Source: Drouetiella sp036703255
GTDB lineage: Bacteria > Cyanobacteriota > Cyanobacteriia > Elainellales > Elainellaceae
Assembly (NCBI GenBank): GCA_036703255.1
Contig: DATNPL010000222.1
Span: 62,001 to 126,000 of the forward strand
Direction of reading: 5' to 3'
Length of the DNA: 64,000 bases
The position numbers and the translations under genes were made by a program. Below the pieces are notes generated by a model. The model saw only the letters and a program-made list of their open reading frames with translations, ran no database searches and was not told the origin of the DNA. Shown here in pieces: positions 25,019-33,756 of the stretch (position 1 is the stretch's first letter; every line of letters begins with the position of its first letter).

Positions 25019-25918
25019 ATGAAAAAACTGGCATTTTTAATCCTGGCTCATTCCGATCCAGAGCACTTCGGCAAATTAGTCAGTGCATTGAACGATGGGT
25101 GTGACATCTTTGTCCATATCGATCGCAAATCTGACATTTCTGCATTTCAATCTGTCGTGTCAACCCATGACTCGGTGCAATTTTTGAGCGATCGCAGCTC
25201 AGTTGCGTGGGCTGGCATTTCTATGATTGACGCTCAAATGGCTCTAATCAAGGCCGCCTTACAGCACAAAGAAAAATATACCCATGTTGTCTTTTTGTCA
25301 GGTGCCGATTATCCCATTAAGAATATGCAGGAGATTCACCAAAGAATCACAGAAAACCCGACGAGAGAATTTATTAAGTTCATCGATATGCGGGAAAGTT
25401 CAGAACACTACATGACGCATATTTCCCAATTCTGGTTTAAAGAGCCACTCATTCAAACACAAAATAAGTCCTTAAAGTTTATCGATCGCGCCCTGAGAAA
25501 AGGACTGTCCTCGCTAAAAATCAAGAATCGGTGGGATAGCAAAATAATTCCCTACTTTGGTAGCCAATGGTGCGCCCTCACAGTCGATTGCTGCCAATAC
25601 CTATTAGATTACCAAGCCAAAAATCCTTGGTTTAGGGAAATGAACAAGTACACCTTTTCGCCTGACGAACACTACATCCATACGATAGTTGGGCAATCGC
25701 CCTTTCTCGCCTCCTCTGACGGGATTCAACCGTTTCAGGGAAGAGGAACTTGGCGATTAGCAAATTTACATCTGGTCGATCAATCTTTAGCCAAGTGGTA
25801 CACCGTTGCAGACTGGGAAACAATCGTCAGTTCAGACCGACTATTCGTTCGCAAGGTTCGGTCTAAAGACGGAAAAGATTTGGTGGAGCGGATCAAGCAA
25901 GACCTGCTAACTGAGTGA
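25019..25918 (+). CDS. Family-14 (core-2/I-branching) glycosyltransferase
   Basis: 299 residues of the GT14 beta-1,6-N-acetylglucosaminyltransferase-like family, which transfer a sugar from a nucleotide donor. Landmarks: KLAFLILAHSDPEHFGKLVSALNDGCDIFVHIDRKS, WAGISMIDAQMALIKAAL, HVVFLSGADYPIKNMQEI, and the SQWCALTVDCCQYLLDY...SPDEHYIHTIVGQSPF region with the conserved PDE(H/x)Y segment. No signal or membrane anchor; probably cytoplasmic, building exopolysaccharide or glycolipid. Acceptor unknown. It stands alone. Confidence 0.88.
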   Translation: MKKLAFLILAHSDPEHFGKLVSALNDGCDIFVHIDRKSDISAFQSVVSTHDSVQFLSDRSSVAWAGISMIDAQMALIKAALQHKEKYTHVVFLSGADYPIKNMQEIHQRITENPTREFIKFIDMRESSEHYMTHISQFWFKEPLIQTQNKSLKFIDRALRKGLSSLKIKNRWDSKIIPYFGSQWCALTVDCCQYLLDYQAKNPWFREMNKYTFSPDEHYIHTIVGQSPFLASSDGIQPFQGRGTWRLANLHLVDQSLAKWYTVADWETIVSSDRLFVRKVRSKDGKDLVERIKQDLLTE

Positions 25919-26094
25919 GCTTTGGCAATGCCAGCCCTAGCGATCGCTCCTAACCGTCAAAATGTTTACAAATGGGGCATGAAGCCGAAGCAATTTAGTG
26001 CGATCGCCCTAGGGCGTTAGGTAAATTGGGGAATCTGCCTCTACAATACTGGTCATTCTAGCTAAACGTATTCTGGCTAGAGGCAACCTGCCCT

Positions 26095-27909
26095 ATGACT
26101 GCTCCCATTCTCGACATTCGCCACCTGTTTGTAGAATTTACCCAAAACGATCGCACCGTTCAGGCGATCAAAGATATTTCCCTCAACATCATGCCGGGAG
26201 AGACAGTCTGTGTGGTAGGTGAGTCGGGTTCGGGCAAGTCGGTGACTTCGCTAGCGACCATAGGGCTGCTAGCAGGGTCAGCCAAGGTGCAGGGCGAGAT
26301 TTGGTTTCAGAACCCCAATCGCACTGCGGATGCGGTGGATTTGCTCACCCTCACGCCCGAGCAGCGGCGCACCTATCGGGGCGGGCAGATTGCCATGATT
26401 TTTCAAGAGCCAATGACCTCCCTGAATCCGGTCTACACCTGCGGCAATCAGGTGATTGAAGCGATCCGCCTCCATGCCGATCTGTCTCAGGAAGAAGCCT
26501 ATGGGCAGGCGATCGCCCTGTTTCGAGAGGTGAAACTGCCCGACCCGGAAGGGATGATGGAACGCTATCCCCATCAGCTCTCAGGCGGACAAATTCAGCG
26601 GGTAATGATTGCCATGTCGCTAAGCGGCAACCCAGCGCTGCTGATTGCCGATGAACCGACGACAGCCCTGGATGTGACGATTCAGGCCACGATCTTGGAA
26701 CTGCTGCGAGAACTGCGCGATCGCCGCAATATGGCTATTATGTTCATCACCCATGACATGGGCGTGGTGTCCGAAATTGCCGATCGCGTCGTGGTTCTCT
26801 ATCGCGGTCAGGTGATGGAAATTGCCCCTATCTATGATCTGTTTGCTCAGCCTCAGCATCCCTACACGAAAGGCTTGCTCAACTGCCGTCCCCGCCCTGA
26901 GCAGCATATCCGCCGCCTGCCCACGGTCTCAGACTTTATGCAGGTTAGCACCGATGCCGAGGGTCAGGTACAAATTATTTCTCAGCCCCTAAGCTTAGTG
27001 TCTGCCAATCCCCGCTTTGCGCCGATTACGCTCGAGGAAGAACAGGCGCGATCGCAACAACTTCTTCAGCAAATCCCCTTGCTGTCCGTTAGTCATCTCA
27101 CCAAAAGCTATCCCATCCGCACCGGATTTTTGGCACGCAAGAGCAGTTTTAACGCGGTCGATGATGTCAGCTTTGAGGTCTATCCAGGCGAAACTCTAGG
27201 GCTAGTAGGTGAGTCAGGCTGCGGCAAATCTACGCTGAGCCGAGTCTTGCTGCGGTTGATTGAGCCGACCTCCGGTGAGGTCAAGTTTGATGGCAAATCG
27301 GTGTTTGCGCTGGGCGATGCCGATCTGCGCCGCCTGCGTCAAGAAATGCAGATTGTCTTCCAAAACCCCTATGGATCAATGGACCCGCGCCAAACGATCG
27401 GCTCTGCCCTGCTAGAACCGATGGTGATTCACAACATCGGCGGCTCAACAGAACAGCGACGGCAAAGAGCGATCGCCCTGCTGGAGCGAGTTGGCCTAGA
27501 CGGCAGCATCATGAACCGGATGCCCCATGAGTTTTCGGGCGGTCAGCAGCAGCGGATCTGCATTGCCCGGACACTCACCTGTAATCCTCGGTTTATCATC
27601 TGTGACGAGTCGGTGTCGGCACTGGATGTGTCCGTTCAAGCCCAGGTCTTAAACCTGCTCAAAGATTTGCAGCAGGACTTCGGCCTAACCTATATCTTCA
27701 TCTCGCATGATCTCAGCGTCGTCAAGTTTGTCAGCGATCGCATTATGGTGATGAACCAGGGCAAAATTGAGGAAATTGGCGCGGCTGAAATGGTGTATCG
27801 TCAGCCCACCCGCGACTATACGCGCCAGTTGATTCACGCCATCCCAGATGCGTCGTTAGAGGAAATTCAGTCAAGGCAAACCCTTCGGACTGTGGCCGCC
27901 CTGCCGTGA
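26095..27909 (+). CDS. Fused peptide-type ABC transporter ATP-binding protein (DppD-DppF type)
   Basis: 604 residues with two complete nucleotide-binding domains. The first has Walker A GESGSGKS, signature LSGGQIQRV and Walker B LLIADEPTTALD. The second has GESGCGKST, FSGGQQQRI and FIICDESVSALD. Each is followed by the oligopeptide-type C-terminal segment (HPYTKGLLNCRPRPEQHIRRLP). This fused form energises di/oligopeptide or nickel import. No permease is adjacent; the binding protein and DppB permease at 38.7-41.4 kb may be partners, an inference only. It ends 92 bases before a strong bidirectional hairpin. Confidence 0.95.
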   Translation: MTAPILDIRHLFVEFTQNDRTVQAIKDISLNIMPGETVCVVGESGSGKSVTSLATIGLLAGSAKVQGEIWFQNPNRTADAVDLLTLTPEQRRTYRGGQIAMIFQEPMTSLNPVYTCGNQVIEAIRLHADLSQEEAYGQAIALFREVKLPDPEGMMERYPHQLSGGQIQRVMIAMSLSGNPALLIADEPTTALDVTIQATILELLRELRDRRNMAIMFITHDMGVVSEIADRVVVLYRGQVMEIAPIYDLFAQPQHPYTKGLLNCRPRPEQHIRRLPTVSDFMQVSTDAEGQVQIISQPLSLVSANPRFAPITLEEEQARSQQLLQQIPLLSVSHLTKSYPIRTGFLARKSSFNAVDDVSFEVYPGETLGLVGESGCGKSTLSRVLLRLIEPTSGEVKFDGKSVFALGDADLRRLRQEMQIVFQNPYGSMDPRQTIGSALLEPMVIHNIGGSTEQRRQRAIALLERVGLDGSIMNRMPHEFSGGQQQRICIARTLTCNPRFIICDESVSALDVSVQAQVLNLLKDLQQDFGLTYIFISHDLSVVKFVSDRIMVMNQGKIEEIGAAEMVYRQPTRDYTRQLIHAIPDASLEEIQSRQTLRTVAALP

Positions 27910-28000
27910 CTCTGCTTTTAAAAACATTTTGTGGGGCGCGCAACACACCCCACATAACGTTCCCGTCCTGGCCGTTGTGAATCAGCCATTCTCATTTTGT

Positions 28001-28030
28001 AAAAAAAGCTCGCCTGCGGCGAGCTTTTTT
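28001..28030. terminator. Bidirectional rho-independent terminator
   Basis: A7 - GCTCGC - CTGCG - GCGAGC - T6 at 28001-28030. The A-run and T-run flank a GC stem, fitting termination of the plus-strand ABC gene and of the minus-strand RTX gene. Confidence 0.8.
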
Positions 28031-28041
28031 CGGGTTTTGGG

Positions 28042-28074
28042 GGGGATTTCGCGCTCTGCGGACGCGAAATCCCC
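28042..28074. repeat. 12-bp stem adjacent to the terminator
   Basis: GGGGATTTCGCG (28042-28053) and its complement (28063-28074) form a second hairpin. The pair is bracketed further out by inverted TTCTCATT copies near 27990 and 28088, giving a composite foldback of about 110 bases. Confidence 0.55.
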
Positions 28075-28122
28075 GATATGAAATCCATAATGAGAATTGC
28101 TGGTTGTGAATACAGCGATGCT

Positions 28123-29853
28123 CTACATAACCGAGTTAAGCGTAGAATCTAGCACAAGCCGTAAGCTTGATAGACTGGGTGCTCCTCCGGCGGCATCGGT
28201 GAACGTTGCCAGAACGCCGCCGTTGCCCAAACCTGAAACCAACGAACCGTTGCCATCGAGCTTCAATTGCCCGGTTTGGGGATCGTAAAGCAAATAAGGT
28301 GTAACCAGATTAACTACATTACCTACCGTTCCATCATTACCAACGGCTAGAGTTTTGGTGACACCATCAACTAGTCCCAACTGTGAACCAAGCAAGCTAC
28401 CAAACGTAGATTCCTGCAAAGCAAGAATATCGCTGTTAGGGTCGAAGTCAGTGATAGTGTCTGTTGGCCCGTTAGCCACCGCTTCTAGCAACGCAAAGGT
28501 ATCAATTCCGGTACCGCCCGTTAGAGTGTCAATTCCGGTACCCCCAATCAGCTTGTCGGCTCCAGCGCCACCTGAGAGCACGTCATTGCCGCCTGCTCCA
28601 CTGAGAATGTTGTCTGCATCGTTGCCAGTGATTCTATTGACGAGATCATTGCCAATCCCGCTAATCGCTGAACCCAACAAGTCCAAGTCTTCTACGTTGC
28701 CCGTCAACACGTAATCCACAGTGGCCTTGACTAAGTCATTGCCTCCATCGACAACTTCTTGAACAACGTCATCAAGGCTATCAACAAGATAGACGTCATC
28801 GCCCAACTCACCCTTGAGAACATCGACACCCGTTCCTCCATCCAAGGTGTCTTTACCCGTTCCCCCGTCCAAGGTGTCATTATCAGAACCCCCGTTGAGT
28901 ACGTCGTCTCCGATGCCTCCATTGAGAATGTCATTGCCAGAGCCGCCGTCTAAGACATCGTTACCTTCGTTGCCATTCAGGGTGTCATTGCCAGCACTGC
29001 CGTCTAGGGTGTCATTACCCGCATTGCCGTTCAGCAGATCGTCACCTGCGCCCCCCAGCAGTAAGTCATTGCCATCGTTACCGTTGAGGGTGTCGTTGCC
29101 TAAGCCCCCATCTAGGGTATCGTTGCCCGCATTGCCGCTGAGGATGTCGTTACCCGCACCCCCTGTCATATTGTCGTTGCCGCTGCCGCCTGTCATGGTG
29201 TCGTTACCGCTACCCGCAGTCACAGTCGCACCTGTACCTGTACCGGGGGCAGCCTGATCGTTGCTGGTGCCAAAGTTGAAATTGAAATTACCTTGACCCA
29301 CATACTCAATAGACTCAACATTGCTGGGTTTTTTATAGGAGGCGATCGTAGTGATGACTTTGTCTATGCCACCATCAACGGCTTCAGTGACCACATCGTT
29401 AGCATCGTCAACGTAGTAGGTGTCATTTCCTAGCCCACCGATCAGCGTATCTGCACCTGCTTTACCATCGAGGATATTGTTGCCACGGTTGCCAGTGAGG
29501 GTGTTTGCTAGGGCATTTCCAGTCCCGTTCAGATTACCTGCTCCATCTAGAACTAGGTTTTCTAGATTCTTACCCAAGGTAAAGTTGACGGTAGCCTGAA
29601 CGGTATCAATACCCTGATTCTTTCTTTCTTTGACTTTATCTCTCAAATCATTGACTTTGTAGAGGTCATTACCCTTCCCACCTCTAAGGATATCTTTGCC
29701 CTTGCCGCCATCCAGGGTGTCATCTCCCAATAGACCATTGAGAACGTCATTGCCTGCCAATCCCAGCATCAGGTCTTTGCCACGGGAGCCTTTAAGCCCA
29801 TCCCGTTTAGCCTTTCCAACAATCCGCTTAATCTGAAAATTTTTGCGAGCCAT
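28123..29853 (-). CDS. RTX (hemolysin-type) calcium-binding repeat protein
   Basis: 576 residues with at least twenty GGxGxDxLx nonapeptide units, for example GAGNDILSGNAGNDTLDGGLGNDTLNGNDGNDLLLGG, in three blocks around 25-70, 110-170 and 210-340, plus more near 425-460. Serralysin-like DLYKVNDLRDKV and DTYYVDDANDVVTEAVDGG inserts sit between. The parallel beta-roll binds calcium, and such proteins usually leave the cell by a type I secretion system. There is no cleaved signal peptide. No enzymatic domain is visible, so it may be an S-layer, adhesin or matrix protein. It is divergent from a metalloprotease gene. Confidence 0.9.
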   Translation of the reverse strand: MARKNFQIKRIVGKAKRDGLKGSRGKDLMLGLAGNDVLNGLLGDDTLDGGKGKDILRGGKGNDLYKVNDLRDKVKERKNQGIDTVQATVNFTLGKNLENLVLDGAGNLNGTGNALANTLTGNRGNNILDGKAGADTLIGGLGNDTYYVDDANDVVTEAVDGGIDKVITTIASYKKPSNVESIEYVGQGNFNFNFGTSNDQAAPGTGTGATVTAGSGNDTMTGGSGNDNMTGGAGNDILSGNAGNDTLDGGLGNDTLNGNDGNDLLLGGAGDDLLNGNAGNDTLDGSAGNDTLNGNEGNDVLDGGSGNDILNGGIGDDVLNGGSDNDTLDGGTGKDTLDGGTGVDVLKGELGDDVYLVDSLDDVVQEVVDGGNDLVKATVDYVLTGNVEDLDLLGSAISGIGNDLVNRITGNDADNILSGAGGNDVLSGGAGADKLIGGTGIDTLTGGTGIDTFALLEAVANGPTDTITDFDPNSDILALQESTFGSLLGSQLGLVDGVTKTLAVGNDGTVGNVVNLVTPYLLYDPQTGQLKLDGNGSLVSGLGNGGVLATFTDAAGGAPSLSSLRLVLDSTLNSVM

Positions 29854-29870
29854 TACTTTCTCCTGAAAAC

Positions 29871-30124
29871 GCTATTTGACTGAGTTAATAGCTAAATTAC
29901 TCAGCCAAATAGCTCAACGTAAGGAGAGAAACCACTCATTTCAAGATGGCGCTCATGTTGATGGCTTACGTATTTATACGGCTGAAATGTAAATTTGATA
30001 CTCGATCGTCATTCGTTCAGCAATATATCTTTGGATAATCCATAGGTGAAATAGAGCTGCCAAACGGCTAAAGCAGGAAAGCATCTGCGCTTACAACGTA
30101 TACATTGCAAGCTATTTGGCTGAG
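29871..30124. promoter_or_regulatory. Divergent promoter region with three GCTATTTGRCTGAG copies
   Basis: The 14-mer GCTATTTGRCTGAG occurs at 29871-29884, inverted at 29900-29913, and direct at 30111-30124. The first two form a hairpin just upstream of the RTX start. The intergenic space (29854-30234) holds no gene. The repeats may be binding sites co-regulating both genes. Confidence 0.5.
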
Positions 30125-30234
30125 ATACAGGCTGTCTAAAAGTAATGGCGTAGAACATTCCGCTATCTCGCTCACAGGGTAGGAGAGCATTTTCAGCTAG
30201 AATACTGGTATTAAAAAATGTAAATAATTTCAGT

Positions 30235-31353
30235 ATGGTTACGGATCTTGCAGGAAATACGTTGAAACGAGTAAAAGGCCTAAAGTTGTCTTCGCGTCCT
30301 ACTAGCCTCACAGATCAGATTGGAGGACGGGATAGCAATGATTTCTTTCGCGTTCGCCTTAGCCATCGCAGCAGTATTGATGTTTCGCTGAACGGCAAGG
30401 CCAACCTAGAACTGCTTAATAGTAGGGGGCGATCTTTGCAACTGGGCAACCCTCAAGGTAAAGCTCTCAGTGCTATCAAGACAACCTTAGAGGCTGGCGT
30501 TTACTACATTCGGGTTTTCTCTGCTGCAAAGCAAGCCAGCACCTACAGACTTAAAAACGCTGTGACGCTAGCTCAGCCTATGGACTCTTTGGATCATCGG
30601 GTGCCGAACAAAAATGCGGCGATCGCCTATCCCCAAGACACCCCCTCTCAAACGGCTAAGACAGGCGTTGACGATGGCTCTACTATCGACATTCTGATTG
30701 TCTACACATCCGAGGTGAGAGCGGCCGAAGGAGGCGCGATCGCCATGCAAAAAACCATTCAAGCTGCTGTTGATGAAGTCAATCAAGGCTATGCGAACAG
30801 CGGTATCATTCCCCGCCTCCGCCTCGTGCATACGACTGAAGTTAACTATGCTGAATCTGGCAACTCTGATCTAGACTTGGCGCGGTTACAAAACAAGTCT
30901 GACGGATATTTGGATGATGTTCATACGATACGCAACACCTATGGTGCCGACATCGTGAGTATGGTGGTCAAGAATTCTGAGGCGGGCGGCAATTCTTACA
31001 CCATGAATCAAGTTGTTCCTGAATTTGAGGCGTATGCATTCAGCGTCGTGCAGATTGACAATGTCAAAACTCGGTTCTCGCTAGGACATGAAATTGGTCA
31101 CAATTTAGGTGCAGCTCACGATCGCACCCATGCAGATTCTGATGCTGCTTTTGCTGATTCTTACGGTTACATTACGCCAAGTGGAGTGGGTGATGTCATG
31201 TCCTATGCCAAAAAACGTCTTAATTTCTATGCCAGCCCTAATGTCACTATTAACGGCGAGACTTTAGGCAAGGTCAATGAATCTAATGTTGTAAGAACTT
31301 TGAATAGCACACGCTTTACAGCAGCCAACTGGCGCAAGTCAGTGGTTCGCTAG
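30235..31353 (+). CDS. Reprolysin-like (M12B-type) metalloprotease with bacterial pre-peptidase domain
   Basis: 372 residues. The N-terminal about 105 residues (DFFRVRLSHRSSIDVSLNGK..., YYIRVFSAAKQASTYRLKN) resemble the pre-peptidase C-terminal (PPC)-like beta-sandwich. From about 145 the catalytic domain starts with DILIVYTSEVRAAEGGAIAMQ. It contains the metzincin zinc site HEIGHNLGAAHD (H285, E286, H289, H295) and the GDVMSYAKKR Met-turn. Metzincins cut extracellular proteins. There is no N-terminal signal, so type I secretion via the PPC region is possible. It is divergent from the RTX gene. Confidence 0.9.
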   Translation: MVTDLAGNTLKRVKGLKLSSRPTSLTDQIGGRDSNDFFRVRLSHRSSIDVSLNGKANLELLNSRGRSLQLGNPQGKALSAIKTTLEAGVYYIRVFSAAKQASTYRLKNAVTLAQPMDSLDHRVPNKNAAIAYPQDTPSQTAKTGVDDGSTIDILIVYTSEVRAAEGGAIAMQKTIQAAVDEVNQGYANSGIIPRLRLVHTTEVNYAESGNSDLDLARLQNKSDGYLDDVHTIRNTYGADIVSMVVKNSEAGGNSYTMNQVVPEFEAYAFSVVQIDNVKTRFSLGHEIGHNLGAAHDRTHADSDAAFADSYGYITPSGVGDVMSYAKKRLNFYASPNVTINGETLGKVNESNVVRTLNSTRFTAANWRKSVVR

Positions 31354-31404
31354 GCATTATCAGGCGATCGAAAATTAAGGTTTTGTAGTGCGCCACAAAA
31401 TCCT

Positions 31405-31454
31405 AAAAGCTGGATTTCTAAAAAGCACAATGACCTTTTGGAAATCCAGCTTTT
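31405..31454. terminator. 14-bp stem between convergent genes
   Basis: AAAAGCTGGATTTC (31405-31418) pairs perfectly with 31441-31454; A and T runs on the outer sides suit a bidirectional terminator for the protease gene and the gene at 31561. Confidence 0.6.
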
Positions 31455-31560
31455 AAACAAACTAAAGATAATCACCCTGAAGGTTTTAGTAGGGTGCAGT
31501 GAAGAGATTTATTTTTAGCAATCTCCTAAGATCACACCGACAGAAGATCATATCTACAGA

Positions 31561-31881
31561 TCAATAGTCTAAAAAGAGTAGGTCAAAATCTTCGGTGGGA
31601 TAAGGCTGCGATCGCTTCACAGGCAAAGCTACAGCACCCTCCGTAGGCGAGGAGTCGCGCATCTGATGCGCTTTGGCTTCTAGGCTTTCAACCTGACTTT
31701 CCAGCAGCGTTAGCCGACTGAGAATTTGCAGCCGTCGCTGCTCTATTTCTTGTAGCTCTTGCTGAAGCCGCTTTTTCTCGATCGCCAGCTTATAAATATC
31801 CAGAACTGCGGCCGCTTCTGTTTGCTGGCGCGGCATGGTGCTGATCTTGGGCAAAATCCGACCTTTGGAGGGGGTACGCAT
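31561..31881 (-). CDS. GvpV-like gas vesicle protein, isolated copy
   Basis: 106 residues. The start (GRILPKISTMPRQQTEAAAVLDIYKLAIEKKRLQQELQEIEQRR) matches my recollection of cyanobacterial GvpV, in which a PxIxTMPRQ-x-T motif precedes a coiled coil. A long heptad pattern covers about 20-75 and the tail ends in FDLLFLDY. GvpV is an accessory gas-vesicle protein of unclear role. No other gvp gene is nearby, so either the cluster lies elsewhere or this is a paralogue. The identification is by pattern memory, not search. Confidence 0.55.
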   Translation of the reverse strand: MRTPSKGRILPKISTMPRQQTEAAAVLDIYKLAIEKKRLQQELQEIEQRRLQILSRLTLLESQVESLEAKAHQMRDSSPTEGAVALPVKRSQPYPTEDFDLLFLDY

Positions 31882-32040
31882 AGGTAAGAGAGGAGAGTTT
31901 CGCTTAATGTGCCCATTTCAGCGCACAAGCTACCCTTTAACTTTTGCAACACCGTGCGATCAGCTACAGTTCTTCAACCGCTGAGTCACTGACAATAGAC
32001 CTCTGATCAACTCTGCTTCGATCCTGTCAATCGCTCTTCT

Positions 32041-33756
32041 ATGCAACCTCGAATTATTGTCTGTGGCTTAGGTCGTACTGGCTATCAGGTCTTTTGCTTG
32101 TTGAAGCAACAGGGAGCCAAAGTCACCGGAATTAACGATCGCCCCCTCTCCAACCATGAGATGCCAGGAGACGATATTTTGGTGGGCGATATTGGTTCAG
32201 CTACAACCTTGATTGCAGCAGGCATTAAAGAGGCGCATACCCTAGTGCTGGCAGCCAGCGATGATGCGCTAAATCTGGCGGCGCTGACCCAAGCGCGCGT
32301 GCTCAATCCCCGCATTCGCATTGTCAATCGCCTGTTTAATACCAGCTTGGGCGATCGCCTTGATCACACCCTACTCGATCATTTTTCCATGAGCGTGGCC
32401 GCTTTGGCAGCTCCAGTGTTTGCCTTTGCAGCTTTGGGCAATCGGGCGATCGGGCAACTGCGCCTATTTGACCAAACCTGGCCGATCCATGAGGAATTCA
32501 TCGACGAAACCCATCCCTGGCGCGGTCGTAAACTGAGCGAACTCTGGGAAGATCGCTCCCGCATGTTGATCTACTATCTGCCGGCTCACAACCAGATGGA
32601 TCTGGTGTCGGCTGTAATCTGCAACAAACATTTGCAGACGGGCGATCGTCTAATTGTCGCCAGCAAGCCCGAACGGCAGATCATGCGCAGCTCTCTCAAT
32701 CAGAAGTTTGTGGGATTTATTATGGGGCTGCGGCACTTTCAGCGCCATGTTCAGCCTACCGTGATGATTACGCTGACGCTGCTACTGACGATCTTCGCCG
32801 CTACTTTGACCTACACCGCAGCCAATTCCAAGATTTCAGCGATCGATGCTCTGTATTTTTCGGTGGGGTTAATCACCGGGGCTGGTGGCAATGAAGGTGT
32901 GGTAGAACAGGCTCCGCTTGATATCAAGATCTTCACGGTGGTGATGATGTTGGTCGGAGCAGCGGTCATTGGTCTGTTCTATGCGCTGCTCAATGACTTT
33001 GTGCTAGGCACAAGGCTTCAGCAGTTTTGGAATACGGCTCGGGTGCCCCATCGCCATCACTATATTGTTTGCGGCTTGGGCGGAGTTGGGGTGCAAATTA
33101 TTCATCAGCTTCGGGCAAATGGCTGTGAGGTCGTGGTGATCGAGCGCGATCTCAACAATCGGTTTTTGAACGTGGCGCGATCGCTCAAAGTACCCGTGAT
33201 TCACGGTGAGGCCAATTTGGATACGACGCTGCAAGCTGCCCGCATTGCTGGAGCTACTGCCGTAATTGCCGTCACCAGCAACGATGTCGCCAATCTGGAA
33301 ATCGCGCTGACGGTCAAGGGCATGGCACCCAAAATTCCGGTGGTGGTGCGCGCCCAAAACCCTCAGTTTGCCCCTCTATCGCAGCAGGTGTTCGACTTTG
33401 AGGCCGTTCTGAGTCCGGCAGATTTGGCGGCTCCCTCGTTTGCAGCAGCCGCTCTGGGTGGACGTATTTTGGGCAATGGCATGACGGCTAATATTCTGTG
33501 GGTAGCGATCGCCACGGTAATCACGCCCAATCACCCGTTTTATGGCAAGCGCATCAAAAATGTGGCTATGGACGCAGACTTTGTGCCGCTCTACCTGGAA
33601 ACTCAGCGTCAAACGACGCACGGCTGGAACCTGCTAGACATTGATTTAGATGCGGGGGATGTTCTCTATTTGACGATTCCGGCAAAAAATCTGGGTTTGC
33701 TATGGCGTACCGACCCCATACCGCTCACGCAGCAGCTACGGTCAGAATTTGTCTAG
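32041..33756 (+). CDS. RCK-2TM-RCK potassium-channel-like protein with altered selectivity filter
   Basis: 571 residues. Residues 1-220 are a TrkA-N/RCK Rossmann domain (IIVCGLGRTGYQVFCLLKQQGAKV). About 240-326 is a 2TM pore unit: VMITLTLLLTIFAATLTYTA, the P-loop ALYFSVGLITGAGGNEG, then IKIFTVVMMLVGAAVIGLFYALLNDFVLG. A second RCK (YIVCGLGGVGVQIIHQLRANGCEVVVIERD) fills the rest. The loop has ITGAGG where K+ channels have T-V/I-G-Y/F-G, so strict K+ selectivity is doubtful. RCK domains sense nucleotides or cations. Likely a regulated ion channel of the plasma membrane. Confidence 0.9.
   Translation: MQPRIIVCGLGRTGYQVFCLLKQQGAKVTGINDRPLSNHEMPGDDILVGDIGSATTLIAAGIKEAHTLVLAASDDALNLAALTQARVLNPRIRIVNRLFNTSLGDRLDHTLLDHFSMSVAALAAPVFAFAALGNRAIGQLRLFDQTWPIHEEFIDETHPWRGRKLSELWEDRSRMLIYYLPAHNQMDLVSAVICNKHLQTGDRLIVASKPERQIMRSSLNQKFVGFIMGLRHFQRHVQPTVMITLTLLLTIFAATLTYTAANSKISAIDALYFSVGLITGAGGNEGVVEQAPLDIKIFTVVMMLVGAAVIGLFYALLNDFVLGTRLQQFWNTARVPHRHHYIVCGLGGVGVQIIHQLRANGCEVVVIERDLNNRFLNVARSLKVPVIHGEANLDTTLQAARIAGATAVIAVTSNDVANLEIALTVKGMAPKIPVVVRAQNPQFAPLSQQVFDFEAVLSPADLAAPSFAAAALGGRILGNGMTANILWVAIATVITPNHPFYGKRIKNVAMDADFVPLYLETQRQTTHGWNLLDIDLDAGDVLYLTIPAKNLGLLWRTDPIPLTQQLRSEFV

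Noticed and set aside
28814..29257. 147-codon plus-strand frame rich in Pro/Ser repeats
   Set aside because: It is the antisense shadow of the RTX repeats and mirrors their periodicity.
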